64,000 nucleotides of DNA from Yersinia aldovae ATCC 35236 (lineage in GTDB: Bacteria > Pseudomonadota > Gammaproteobacteria > Enterobacterales > Enterobacteriaceae): assembly GCF_000173735.1 (NCBI RefSeq), contig NZ_ACCB01000001.1, positions 1 to 64,000 on the forward strand, read 5' to 3'. A program made the translations under genes and the position numbers. The notes beneath the pieces were generated by a model that was given only the letters and a program-made list of their open reading frames with translations, had not been told where the DNA came from and ran no database searches. This document shows, piece after piece, positions 18,809 to 28,442 of this stretch; within the stretch, counting starts at the first letter, position 1, and each line of letters begins with the position of its first letter.

Positions 18809-21033
18809 ACAATATTCGCCGTTTGCGGCAATCAATTCTGACCCTGGGGCTTATTTTACTGCTGGCCCCGCCAGTGGTTATTGCTCAACGGCAATCCGCT
18901 GCCACTCAAGACTTATCTGGCCAATGGCGAGTACAGAACGGCAATCCACCTGCTCCTGAGGCCTGGCGTGACACGCTGGATGACAGCCTGTGGCAACAAC
19001 TGAAAGTTCCTGCTAATTGGTACAGCGAGGGCCTCGACCATCAAGGCGTATTGTGGTATCGCACTCGGTTTACCCTGCCGATTTTAGGTGCCGATGATAT
19101 GGCGACCTTGATATTCGATGGCGTCGATTATCAAGCTGATATTTGGCTTAATAATCAGCAAGTAGGGCAGCACCAGGGGTATTTTCAGCGATTTAGCACG
19201 GATATTACGGATGCTGCCCGAAAAGATAATCTGTTGGCCGTGCGGGTAGATAGCCCTTATGAGATCCCCGGTAAAGTTTGGTCTTTTCATAAGCAACTGA
19301 TTAAAGGTGTTTTTAATCACCATGATACCCGGCCAGGAGGTGCATGGTCAGACCACGGTCAGGATGCTAATTCTGGCGGTATTTGGGCTGCCGTGGCATC
19401 ACATATCAGCCGTGGGGCTGTTATCGACAATATATTGGCCGTACCGGACTGGTCCAGAGGGCTGCAATATCCTATTTTGCAGGTAAGTTTGGATTATCGC
19501 GCCAATCGCAACCGTTCGGTGGAGATGTTGCTAAAGCTGATCCCCGACAATTTCATCGGGCCATCCTATCAGCTGAAGCAAAATGTTTCGCTGGTTGCCA
19601 GCCCACGCAATGCACAACGGCTTACGGCTAATTTCCCTCTCGATAACCCTGCGCTATGGTGGCCATCGGGTCAGGGTAAACAGAATCTTTACCGGCTGGA
19701 GGTGCATTTTTCTGATGGTCTTGGCACGATGGATACCGCCCATGTGCGCACGGGGTTACGGCAAATAGTGATAGATCCGCAAGAACAAAGTTGGTCAATC
19801 AATGGTAAGCGCCTTTTCATTCGAGGGACTAATTACATTGGCAGCCCGTGGCTGGGGAGCTTGCGGCCAGCCGATTATCATCGTGATTTAGTTATGATGC
19901 AGCAGGCGAATGTTAATGCCATAAGGGTACATGCCCATGTGGCTGGGCGGGCGTTGTACGACCTGGCAGATGAGATGGGGATACTGCTCTGGCAAGATTT
20001 CCCGCTACAGTGGGGCTATGACGATTCGGCCACTTTCGCCGAAGAAGCCGCAAGACAAGCCGCAGATATGACTCGGCAGTTTGGCAGCCATCCTGCCATT
20101 ATATTGTGGTCTGGGCATAATGAACCGCCTTGGGATGCGACATGGATGCAATACCGTTACCCGGACTGGCGGCCAGGTATCAATCGAGCGTTAACTGCGC
20201 GTGTAGCAAAAGTGTTGAGTCAGGATGCTAGCCGCATCACTCATGCTTATTCGTCAACCGGCGAGCATTACTGGCAAGGTTGGTATTCAGGGCAGAAAAG
20301 TGACCACCTTAAACCAGCAACCAACGCAATAATTAGCGAGTTTGGTGCTCAAGCTTTACCCGATTTAACCACGCTAAAAAACTTTATTTCTGGCACGGAC
20401 TTATGGCCTAAGACCACGGATAAAAAAGATGAGGGATGGCGTATCTGGGCCTACCATAATTTCCAACCTCACGAGACATTTGAGTTAGCTAAAGTCACTC
20501 GTGGAACGGATATCAATACGTTTATCGCTAATAGTCAACAGTATCAGGCAAGTTTGATCCAGCTTGCCGCAGAGAGTTATCGACGGCAACGTTATCAACC
20601 GGTTGCTGCTTTATTTCACTTTATGTTTACCGAAACCTGGCCATCAATTAATTGGGGGGTAGTTGACTATCTTCGCCATCCCAAACCCGGTTATTTTGCC
20701 TTACAGCGAGCTTACCAACCGGTTTTACCCTCAATTGAGCCTAAAACAGCAACGTGGGTGCCGGGGCAGACTGGGCGCATTGGGTTATGGGCCATCAATG
20801 ATAACTGGCATGACTATCCGCAGGCTTCATTGCATTGGGAAATATTGCAAAGTGGTGTGATGTTATCTGAGGGTGCGCAGGACATCAATCTGATGGCTGA
20901 TAGCGGTCAAAAAGTGATGGAGTTGCAAATCACCCCGCGCAGTGACCAAACGATAACGGTGATGAGCGACATTCTTAACCACCGGGGCGAGGTCATCGGC
21001 CACAATGAGCTGCAATTACAGGTTCAACCTTGA
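18805..21033 (+). CDS. Secreted family 2 glycoside hydrolase (beta-mannosidase/beta-galactosidase-like)
   Basis: A 742-residue exported glycosidase. After a signal peptide (about residues 5-27) come a GH2 jelly-roll sugar-binding domain (DLSGQWRVQ, LWYRTRF, FDGVDYQADIWLN), an immunoglobulin-like domain and a TIM barrel. The acid/base glutamate is in W-S-G-H-N-E-P (E440) and the likely nucleophile in I-S-E-F-G-A (E512); both are present. The WSGHNE sequence resembles beta-mannosidases more than LacZ, but specificity is unsettled. I start at the ATG at 18805, overlapping the previous stop (ATGA), because upstream in-frame starts lie inside the DUF3131 gene. Placed directly after the synthase and DUF3131 genes, it is probably a periplasmic trimming or turnover enzyme for the polymer, as BcsZ is for cellulose. 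Confidence 0.88.
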   Translation: MNNIRRLRQSILTLGLILLLAPPVVIAQRQSAATQDLSGQWRVQNGNPPAPEAWRDTLDDSLWQQLKVPANWYSEGLDHQGVLWYRTRFTLPILGADDMATLIFDGVDYQADIWLNNQQVGQHQGYFQRFSTDITDAARKDNLLAVRVDSPYEIPGKVWSFHKQLIKGVFNHHDTRPGGAWSDHGQDANSGGIWAAVASHISRGAVIDNILAVPDWSRGLQYPILQVSLDYRANRNRSVEMLLKLIPDNFIGPSYQLKQNVSLVASPRNAQRLTANFPLDNPALWWPSGQGKQNLYRLEVHFSDGLGTMDTAHVRTGLRQIVIDPQEQSWSINGKRLFIRGTNYIGSPWLGSLRPADYHRDLVMMQQANVNAIRVHAHVAGRALYDLADEMGILLWQDFPLQWGYDDSATFAEEAARQAADMTRQFGSHPAIILWSGHNEPPWDATWMQYRYPDWRPGINRALTARVAKVLSQDASRITHAYSSTGEHYWQGWYSGQKSDHLKPATNAIISEFGAQALPDLTTLKNFISGTDLWPKTTDKKDEGWRIWAYHNFQPHETFELAKVTRGTDINTFIANSQQYQASLIQLAAESYRRQRYQPVAALFHFMFTETWPSINWGVVDYLRHPKPGYFALQRAYQPVLPSIEPKTATWVPGQTGRIGLWAINDNWHDYPQASLHWEILQSGVMLSEGAQDINLMADSGQKVMELQITPRSDQTITVMSDILNHRGEVIGHNELQLQVQP

Positions 21034-21162
21034 TACCTATTGTGGTCACAGATAAATGACATTTTCAGTATCGCAATAACATTTAGGATGGTCTGCACTG
21101 TCTTAAATCACATAGCGATCCTATGCTTGAGTCTATGATGATTATAAGGATATAAATTTTAT

Positions 21163-24100
21163 ATGAATCCTTCAGCATTGAAAGTACCGACCCAGCCATC
21201 CAAAACATATTTATCCCGGATGGCTGGGCTATTACAACAAACCATTTTGTTGCCATTATTTATATTTTTACTGGGGGCGGCTATTTCGGGCGCAGGAGCA
21301 TGGTGGCTGTTTAACGAAATTGAGGACAATGCTAAAGTTGATTTTCAACGTAATGTTGACCGAGTTTCAGGTGAGGTCATTTGGCGCTTCTCTCAGCCAA
21401 TATATGGGTTGAATGGCATCAAAGGTGCTTATGCGGCCGATGGTTATCTAACCCGCCAACAATTTCGGGCATATGTGGCCTCGCGTAATTTACCTGTCGA
21501 GTTTCCTGGCGTCAGAGGGTTTGGTTTTATTCAACGGGTGCCACGCAGTCAGTTGAATGAGTTTATTGCTAATACCAGAGCTGACGGTGCATCTGACTTT
21601 TCCCTTCGTCAGCTGCAAGATAAGCAACATGACGATTTGTATATTATTAAATATGTTGAACCTGCTGAAAAAAAATAAAAGGGGCTGAGGGGCTTGATAT
21701 TGGTTCTGAGTCGGTCAGGCGGGAAGCCGCGCTATTGGCAATCAACAGCGGGAACCCCACGATTTCCGGCACAATTTATCTGGTTCAGTCTAACGTTAAA
21801 ACTCCCGGCGTATTACTTTTTGTCCCGGTCTATAAATCGGGCACTCACCCAATGACACCTGCTGAACGCCAGGCATCATTGGTCGGTCTGTTGTATTCGC
21901 CCATTGTCATTGCTGATTTATTACGTGATATTCCCGAGTTTATGAGTGGGCGAGTGGATATTGAGTTGTTTGATAGTCTTAATGATTTATCTAATAAAAC
22001 GATGGTCTTCGATGCCGATGGCAGTAAATATGACAATCTCATACCGGATGAAGATCACAATGATGAAACAATGGCGGCCAGAATATTCCACAATACCAGT
22101 ATCTTGCCGCTACCAGGGCGAGAGATGACACTGCGTATTAGCAGCACGCCTGCCTTTGAAGCGCTGACTGAACGTTATGCGCCTTGGTTAGTGTTTGCTT
22201 TTGGTCTTTTGCTCAGTTCAGCATTGGCATTACTTATTCGGCAGCAAGTCAGTGGGCGCAATCGAGCTGAAATGCTGGCACGCAACATGACCGCAGATCT
22301 TGAACGTTTGGCGTTGGTAGCGAAAAACACCTCTAATGCCGTTGTTATTACCGATGTAAACCGTGAAATCGTCTGGGTTAATGAGGGTTTTGAGCGTATT
22401 ACCGGCTACAGCCAGGACGAAGCATTAGGTAAATCACCGGGAAAATTACTTCAGTGTAGTAGTACAGACCACAGTGTGAAAACGGCGATGAAAACCGCGT
22501 TAGATGCGGGTGAACCCTTTAAAGGGGAAATAGTAAACCGTTCTAAGTCGGGGCAAGAATATTGGATTGAGCTGGAAATTCAACCTCGCTATAACGATCA
22601 GAATGAACCCATCGGTTTTATGGCGATAGAGTCGGATATTAGTGAACGTAAAGCCACCTATCAGCGTCTTGAAGCAGCCTTACGTGAAAATAATGCCTTA
22701 CTCAGCACCCTTAATCTGCACGGTATTATCTCTACCGCAGACAGTGCAGGATTAATTACTGACGTTAATGATGCATTTTGTAATATTAGTGGTTATAGCC
22801 GAGAGGAACTGGTTGGGCAGACCTACCGGTTAATTGACTCACATACTCACGATGCTGCATTTTGGCAATCAATGTGGCATAACATTGCCAATGGCATCTC
22901 CTGGCGTGGAGAGATCTGCAATAAAGCGAAAGGAGGGCGTTTATATTGGGTTGATACCACGATTGCACCGTTTAAAAACAGTACCGGCCAAATTGAACGA
23001 TATATCTCCATCCAAATTGATATTACAGCCAATAAAATTCAACAGGCCAACCTGATTATTGCCAAAAATCAATTAGTCAGAGCGGCTGATGTGGCTGAAT
23101 TAGGTATCTGGACCTGGAACATTCAGGAAGGGACATTTTCTTTCGATGATCGAATGAATGATATTTATGAACTGCCGGAGGAGATGCGTAATACACCGCT
23201 TCCGCAGGCGTATTGGTATAGCCTTGTTCATCCTGACGATCGGCCTATTGTAAATAATGCCGTAAAAACGGCATTAGATAACGGCGGCATCTATCGTCAG
23301 ATTTTCCGTATTATTGTTCACGGTCAGGTTCGTTACATCCAGTCGACCGGGACGGTAGAGCGAGATGAATATGGTAATGCTGTTTTGATGATGGGGATCA
23401 ATCGGGATATTACTCAGCAGCGAGAGGCCGAAAATATACTGCAATCCGCCCGACAAGCGGCGGAAGAGGCCAATAAAGCCAAGTCTGCATTTTTGGCCAA
23501 TATGAGCCATGAACTTCGTACCCCGATGAATGCTATCCTTGGGATGCTGACATTACTGCGTAAAACAGGGCTGAATAATAAGCAAGCCGACTATGCTGTT
23601 AAAAGTGAAGCCGCCACCCGAACCTTGCTCCGGTTACTGAACGATATTCTGGACTTCTCCAAAATCGAAGCCGGTAAAATGGTGCTGGAATGTATCCCAT
23701 TTGATATTCATGTGATGCTGCGCGATCTGGCGGTTATTTTATCGAGTAACCTCAAAATTAAAAAAGTAGAAGTGTTGTTTGATATTGACCCCACTCTGCC
23801 GCAGTTTGTTGAGGGCGATAGTATGCGGCTTCAGCAAATATTAACTAACCTTGGCGGTAATGCGCTGAAATTCACTGAGCAAGGTGAAGTGGTGTTATTT
23901 ATCAAGGTGCTTAAACAGGATAGCCAGCAGGTTACTTTGCACTTTGGTGTCCGCGATACCGGCATTGGTATTGCGCCTGAGCATCAGGAAAGTATTTTTG
24001 GTGGTTTCACTCAAGCAGAAGCCTCGACCACCCGCCGCTTTGGTGGCACCGGATTGGGCTTAGTGATTAGCCAGCGTTTTGTTGCATTAATGGGGGGCAG

Positions 24101-25739
24101 ACTTGAGTTAGAAAGCCAACCGGGGCAAGGGAGTTTGTTCCATTTCACCATAACACTGCCGCTATCCTCTCCTTCTAATCTGGTTATTGATAATGAAATA
24201 CCGAGTACGCTGGTGAGCAGAGCGCAGGTATTGAATCATCTGCGGGTATTAGTTGTTGATGATAATCCGACGGCCTGTGACCTGATTAAGCGGATGGGTG
24301 AGTCATTAAAATGGACGGTTGATGTCGCAACCAGTGGCGACCAGGCACTGCAATTGATGAAACAACAGCGTGATAACGGTATTACCTATGGAGCACTTTT
24401 TATTGACTGGCAAATGCCGGGGTTGGATGGCTGGCAGACCAGTAAATATGTCCGTGAACTGATGCCGGCAGATAATGCGCCGATGATTGTGATGATAACC
24501 GCTCATGATCGTGAAATGTTGTTACAGCGCAGTGAAGAAGATCAGGCATTACTGGATGGCTATTTGGTCAAACCGATTACAGCGTCTATGTTGCTGGATT
24601 CAGTGATCGATGCATTAAGTGAACGTAAACAACCTGATATTACGAAACCAAGAGTCGCCGAATCCTCATATCAACTGTCCGATATTCAGTTATTGATCGT
24701 AGAAGATAATTTGAATAACCAACAAATAGCCCGTGAGTTACTGGAAGATGAGGGGGCGACAGTCACTATTGCTAATAACGGTAAAGAGGCTATCGAGATA
24801 TTAGAGCGGACTCCGGCCCTCTTTGATGTTGTATTAATGGATTTACAGATGCCCGTCATGGATGGATTTAATGCGACGCGCTATATCCGTGAATCTCTTG
24901 GGCTGAAGGAGCTACCGATTATAGCTATGACCGCTAATGCGATGGCATCAGATCGTGACGCTTGTTTGGCTGCGGGAATGAATGATCATATTGGTAAACC
25001 CTTTGACTTGAATAATCTGATACAGACTATCCGCAAATACAGTGGACGTACTGATATCACGGCCACCGTTAGCCGCGCCAGCCCGTCATCATTCTCTGCT
25101 GAGTTGAAGAGTGCCGTAGCAACAACCGGTATCGAGGTGGAATCGGCACTGAATAGATTAGGTGGGGATGTTTCGCTTTATCAAAAAATGTTATCGCTAT
25201 TCGCGGCAGATTTGGCGACGTTCCCGACGCAATTGGATGCATTGATGACGCAGGGCGATCATCAATCAGCATCTCGTTTGCTACACACTATCAAGGGACT
25301 TGCCGCCCAATTAGGGGCCACTGAGCTGTCGTTATGTGCCGGTCAAGGGGAGAAATTGCTCAATGACAGTGTGACCGCGACCACGGAGATAATTAATCCG
25401 CTACTGAATGATCTGAAAACTAAAGTGCTGGCGATGCAGGCTGATATCGCGAGCTTAATTCAACTGCTATCAGCTGATGCCACGCAGGCAGACCCGGCAG
25501 AAATGCGGAGTACGCAATCTATTGAGCCGCAATTGAACAGTTTGATAGTGCTATTAGAAAATTCAGATATGGCGGCGCTGGAGGTGATAAGTCAATTACA
25601 GGCGACGGTGGGTCAGCAACTGAATGGACAATTATTGCCACTCAATGAGGCCATCAATCAATTAGATTTCGCCAAAGCTATCCAGCTATGTCAAGCCCTG
25701 CTGGAAAACCTTTCTAGCCAGAGAGATAAAAAGATATGA
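21163..25739 (+). pseudogene. Hybrid sensor histidine kinase (CHASE-PAS-HisKA-HATPase-REC-REC-Hpt), frameshifted
   Basis: A very large phosphorelay kinase, 1525 residues once corrected. A membrane helix (about residues 24-46) leads to a periplasmic CHASE domain, a second helix, three PAS/PAC units, then HisKA with phospho-His in M-S-H-E-L-R-T-P (codon 23508-23510), HATPase (D-T-G-I-G-I, G-G-T-G-L-G-L), two receivers (Asp codons 24405 and 24840) and an Hpt domain (L-H-T-I-K-G, His codon 25284). The frame breaks inside the CHASE domain at AAAAAAAA (21668-21675); one more A would bridge to GAEGLDIGSES. The second frame alone lacks the first helix and half the sensor. It overlaps the diguanylate cyclase gene by four bases, so the pair probably signals together. 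A 129-base gap separates it from the glycosidase gene. Confidence 0.9.
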
Positions 25740-26704
25740 CTATAGTTCAGCCTTTTTCTCAGAATTTGGCCTTGATGCTTCCTGGTGCCAAGAAGCCTAA
25801 GATTCTGATTGTTGACGATCATCCGATAAATATTCAGGTACTCTATCAAGCATTTTCTGCGGATCATAATGTTTGCATGGCCACTAGTGGTAAACAGGCA
25901 CTTGATGTCTGCCATAGCCAGCAGCCTGACCTGATTTTACTGGACATCGAAATGCCCGACATGAATGGTTTTGAGGTTTGCGCCAAACTCAAAGCTTGTA
26001 CCGAAACTAGCGATATTCCGGTTATCTTTGTCACTGCACATATTGATGAGGAGACAGAAACCCGCTGTTTTAGTGCGGGAGCTGTCGATTTTATCAGTAA
26101 GCCGATTAACCGCAACACCGTAAGAGCAAGAGTGAAAACTCACCTGTTACTCAAAGCCCAATCTGATTTGTTACGTCAATTAGTTTATTTGGATGGCTTA
26201 ACTGAGGTTTATAATCGGCGTTATTTTGATGAAAAATTAGAACAGGAGTGGAAACTGGCGAATCGCAATAGTTTACCACTCAGTTTGATTATGATTGATG
26301 TTGATTTTTTCAAAAAATACAATGACCTCTATGGTCATCAGGCCGGTGACGATTGTTTACGGCGGGTCGCAAAAATTATTCGAGATACCCTCAAGCGCCC
26401 AACCGATCTGGTTGCCCGTTATGGTGGTGAAGAGTTCGTCTGCCTACTCCCTAACACTGGGTTGGTTGGGGCTATGGAGGTTGCTGAGGCTATCAGGTTG
26501 CAGCTTCTCGAGCAGGAAATCCCTCATGTTGGCTCTACTGTTTCTCCCTTTGTCAGTATTAGCCTTGGGGTTTGCTGCAAAGAAACTCAAAGCGACGGTA
26601 TGCCAACCACACTGCTGCTTCAAGCTGATCTACAACTGTATCAGGCAAAAAGAAATGGCCGGAATCAAACCTGCGGAGTGCCCTATCAACTGAGTGAGGG
26701 ATAA
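25736..26704 (+). CDS. Response regulator diguanylate cyclase (REC-GGEEF)
   Basis: A 322-residue regulator like WspR/PleD. The receiver spans about residues 20-140 with VDDHP, phospho-Asp D70 in LLDIEMPDM, and KPIN. The GGDEF domain has an intact active site G-G-E-E-F (230-234) and, exactly five residues earlier, an R-P-T-D product-inhibition (I) site (221-224). It should make cyclic di-GMP when phosphorylated and be feedback-inhibited. Start overlaps the hybrid kinase stop (ATGA), so that kinase, through its Hpt domain, is the expected donor. In this cluster c-di-GMP would be expected to stimulate polymer output, but the GT2 synthase lacks a PilZ domain, so the receptor must be elsewhere; HmsR/HmsS in this window are another possible beneficiary. 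Confidence 0.93.
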   Translation: MTIVQPFSQNLALMLPGAKKPKILIVDDHPINIQVLYQAFSADHNVCMATSGKQALDVCHSQQPDLILLDIEMPDMNGFEVCAKLKACTETSDIPVIFVTAHIDEETETRCFSAGAVDFISKPINRNTVRARVKTHLLLKAQSDLLRQLVYLDGLTEVYNRRYFDEKLEQEWKLANRNSLPLSLIMIDVDFFKKYNDLYGHQAGDDCLRRVAKIIRDTLKRPTDLVARYGGEEFVCLLPNTGLVGAMEVAEAIRLQLLEQEIPHVGSTVSPFVSISLGVCCKETQSDGMPTTLLLQADLQLYQAKRNGRNQTCGVPYQLSEG

Positions 26705-26713
26705 ATGAATATA

Positions 26714-26744
26714 TTCTCGGCGTTGACCCCAGTCACGCTGAGAA
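26714..26744. terminator. Hairpin ending the polysaccharide/signalling block
   Basis: TTCTCGGCGT (26714-26723) and ACGCTGAGAA (26735-26744) form a 10-pair stem with one G-U pair, just after the diguanylate cyclase gene and before the convergent ybjI gene. No clean T run follows, so the termination mode is uncertain. Confidence 0.5.
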
Positions 26745-26789
26745 CCATTCTATTTGTTTATCCACCGGCATTCTTTTAGTCTTAAATTA

Positions 26790-27602
26790 TTAAGCGAAGT
26801 GGGCTTGTTTGTTGAGTATTTTGTCAATTACATTTAATACGCCGAAATCATTATTGGACTCAGCTTCGAATCTGGCAACGTGCTTAATATGATGCGGTGC
26901 ATTTGCCATAGCAAAGCCAAAGCCTGCTTGTTTTAACATTTCAATATCATTGCCACCGTCACCAAACGCCGCCACTTCTTCATCCGCAATGCCCTCTATT
27001 TTCTGAAGTAATCGCAGGCCATTGGCTTTATGTACCCCTGGAATGATCAGGTCAACAGAACCATGCCCGCTAGAAACGGGAGTGACTATTCCTGCCAGTT
27101 TTCGCTCAACAAATACCATAAAATCGGCTAATTTTTCATTAGGTAAACTGATTGCAAATTTGAAAGCAGGTTCAGTTATTTTGCTAAAATCATCGATAAT
27201 TTCAAGGCGATGATAGTATTTACTCATTGTGGTATAAAAGTCATTACTCGATGTTTTGAGCATATAGGCTCCATTCTTCCCACAAACAATGATATCAAGG
27301 TAGGGGATCGCCTGTAATGTTTTGAGCACGGTTTTACAATCGTCATCGGATATTCTACCGCAGAAAATCTCGCTATTCTCATTTACCACATAGGCACCAT
27401 TTTCGGCTACAAAAGCAATTTCATGGGCAATGTCAGGGAAAAAAGAGATCAGTTGGTAATATTGATTCCCACTGGCGACGACAAACTTGATACCATTTTC
27501 TTTTAACTGAGAATATTGAGTACTGAACCGTTTTCTATCAAAGTTCATCTGGTCATTGAGGAATGTTCCATCCATATCAACAGCAATCAGTTTTATACTC
27601 AC
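26790..27602 (-). CDS. ybjI: Cof-type HAD sugar phosphatase (YbjI-like)
   Basis: A 270-residue HAD superfamily phosphatase of the Cof/IIB subfamily. Motif I is D-M-D-G-T at residues 9-13 and motif IV is G-D-G-G-N-D-I-E-M near residue 216; the segment VVASGNQYYQLISFFP and the LIIPGVHKANGL block match E. coli YbjI closely. YbjI-type enzymes hydrolyse small sugar phosphates and FMN in vitro. It is soluble and cytoplasmic. It is transcribed away from a divergent VOC-family gene (about 220 bases between them) and converges on the diguanylate cyclase gene. A start codon ATG follows AGGGAAATA-like sequence (GAGGG on the minus strand near 27608-27613). Confidence 0.9.
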   Translation of the reverse strand: MSIKLIAVDMDGTFLNDQMNFDRKRFSTQYSQLKENGIKFVVASGNQYYQLISFFPDIAHEIAFVAENGAYVVNENSEIFCGRISDDDCKTVLKTLQAIPYLDIIVCGKNGAYMLKTSSNDFYTTMSKYYHRLEIIDDFSKITEPAFKFAISLPNEKLADFMVFVERKLAGIVTPVSSGHGSVDLIIPGVHKANGLRLLQKIEGIADEEVAAFGDGGNDIEMLKQAGFGFAMANAPHHIKHVARFEAESNNDFGVLNVIDKILNKQAHFA

Positions 27603-27826
27603 GTTATTTCCCTCTTTAGAGTCAAAAAATAGTCACTTAATAGAAAATATCTTAACGTAATGTACCTAAAAAAGTCAGATACTTCACAGTGAAATGCGTT
27701 ATTTGATAAAGCGGACGGCAATGTGTCGGCGGGTATTTTCCCAACAGATACTTGAGAAATCAGTCGCGAGCTTGGTTCAAGAATCATAACATAGTAAAAA
27801 ACTATGAATAATAGGGAGATGCCTTG

Positions 27827-28219
27827 ATGAAAAGCACCAAAAGAGGGATGGGTTATATTGCAATCGTGGTTGACGATTACGATAAAGCTATTGAATATTA
27901 TACCGAAAAATTGGGTTTTTTCTTAAGGGAAGATGAACCACAAGTCGGTAAGCGTTGGGTGTCTGTTTCGCCAACACCGGAGAGTGAGTGCCGTTTATTA
28001 CTGGCTCGGGCATCAAATGATTCTCAGGCTGCGTTTATTGGTAACCAGTGCGGCGGGCGGGTATTTCTATTTCTTGAGACAGATGATTTCTGGCGCGATT
28101 ACGCGTCGATGAAATCGAAAGGGGTTGCATTCTGCGAAGAACCACGCAAAGAAGAGTATGGCATGGTAGTGGTTTTCGAAGATATTTATGGCAACCGTTG
28201 GGATCTTTATCAAAAGTAA
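27827..28219 (+). CDS. VOC superfamily protein (glyoxalase/bleomycin-resistance fold)
   Basis: A 130-residue vicinal-oxygen-chelate protein. It opens with the family pattern GYIAIVVDDYDKAIEYYTEKLGF and has a C-terminal VVFEDIYGNRWDLYQ strand; the paired beta-alpha-beta-beta-beta modules and length are typical. VOC proteins of this size act as dimers in lactoylglutathione lyase-like, dioxygenase or drug-binding roles, and this one cannot be assigned further. The ATG at 27827 is preceded by AGGGAG at suitable spacing; a TTG immediately before it is less likely. It is a single gene convergent with ansP. Confidence 0.88.
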   Translation: MKSTKRGMGYIAIVVDDYDKAIEYYTEKLGFFLREDEPQVGKRWVSVSPTPESECRLLLARASNDSQAAFIGNQCGGRVFLFLETDDFWRDYASMKSKGVAFCEEPRKEEYGMVVVFEDIYGNRWDLYQK

Positions 28220-28271
28220 TCGATTGGATCAGCATGAGTGGTATGAACCAATGATTAACAGCAGCCTATAA

Positions 28272-28292
28272 CTTTGCGGTATGGCCGCAAAG
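28272..28292. other. Perfect 8-bp hairpin after VOC gene
   Basis: CTTTGCGG and CCGCAAAG pair perfectly around the loop TATGG. There is no T run on either strand, so it may protect the transcript 3' end rather than terminate it. Confidence 0.4.
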
Positions 28293-28386
28293 ATGCATAT
28301 CAAATCAAGCTGTAGTATTACGGGCTTTTCTGCTCAACAGATGATGCTAGCCTCTCCCACACGTCCACTGGCGGCTTCTCGTTAAA

Positions 28387-28420
28387 TTCAGCCCGTAGCG
28401 CTGTCAGCCTACGGACTGAA
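28387..28420. terminator. Hairpin between convergent VOC and ansP genes
   Basis: TTCAG-C-CCGTAG (28387-28398) pairs with CTACGG-A-CTGAA (28409-28420), leaving one C-A mismatch in an otherwise 11-pair stem. TAAATGTTTT follows on the plus strand. It sits in the middle of the convergent gap and probably ends both transcripts. Confidence 0.5.
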
Positions 28421-28442
28421 TAAATGTTTTACAAACAATCTG

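Noticed and set aside
27599-27787. 62-codon minus-strand frame between ybjI and the VOC gene
   Set aside because: Lies in the promoter gap, lacks a ribosome site and any recognisable feature.
28289-28311. NsrR-like sequence AAGATGCATAT near the VOC gene
   Set aside because: Only one half fits, and it lies between convergent 3' ends, not at a promoter.
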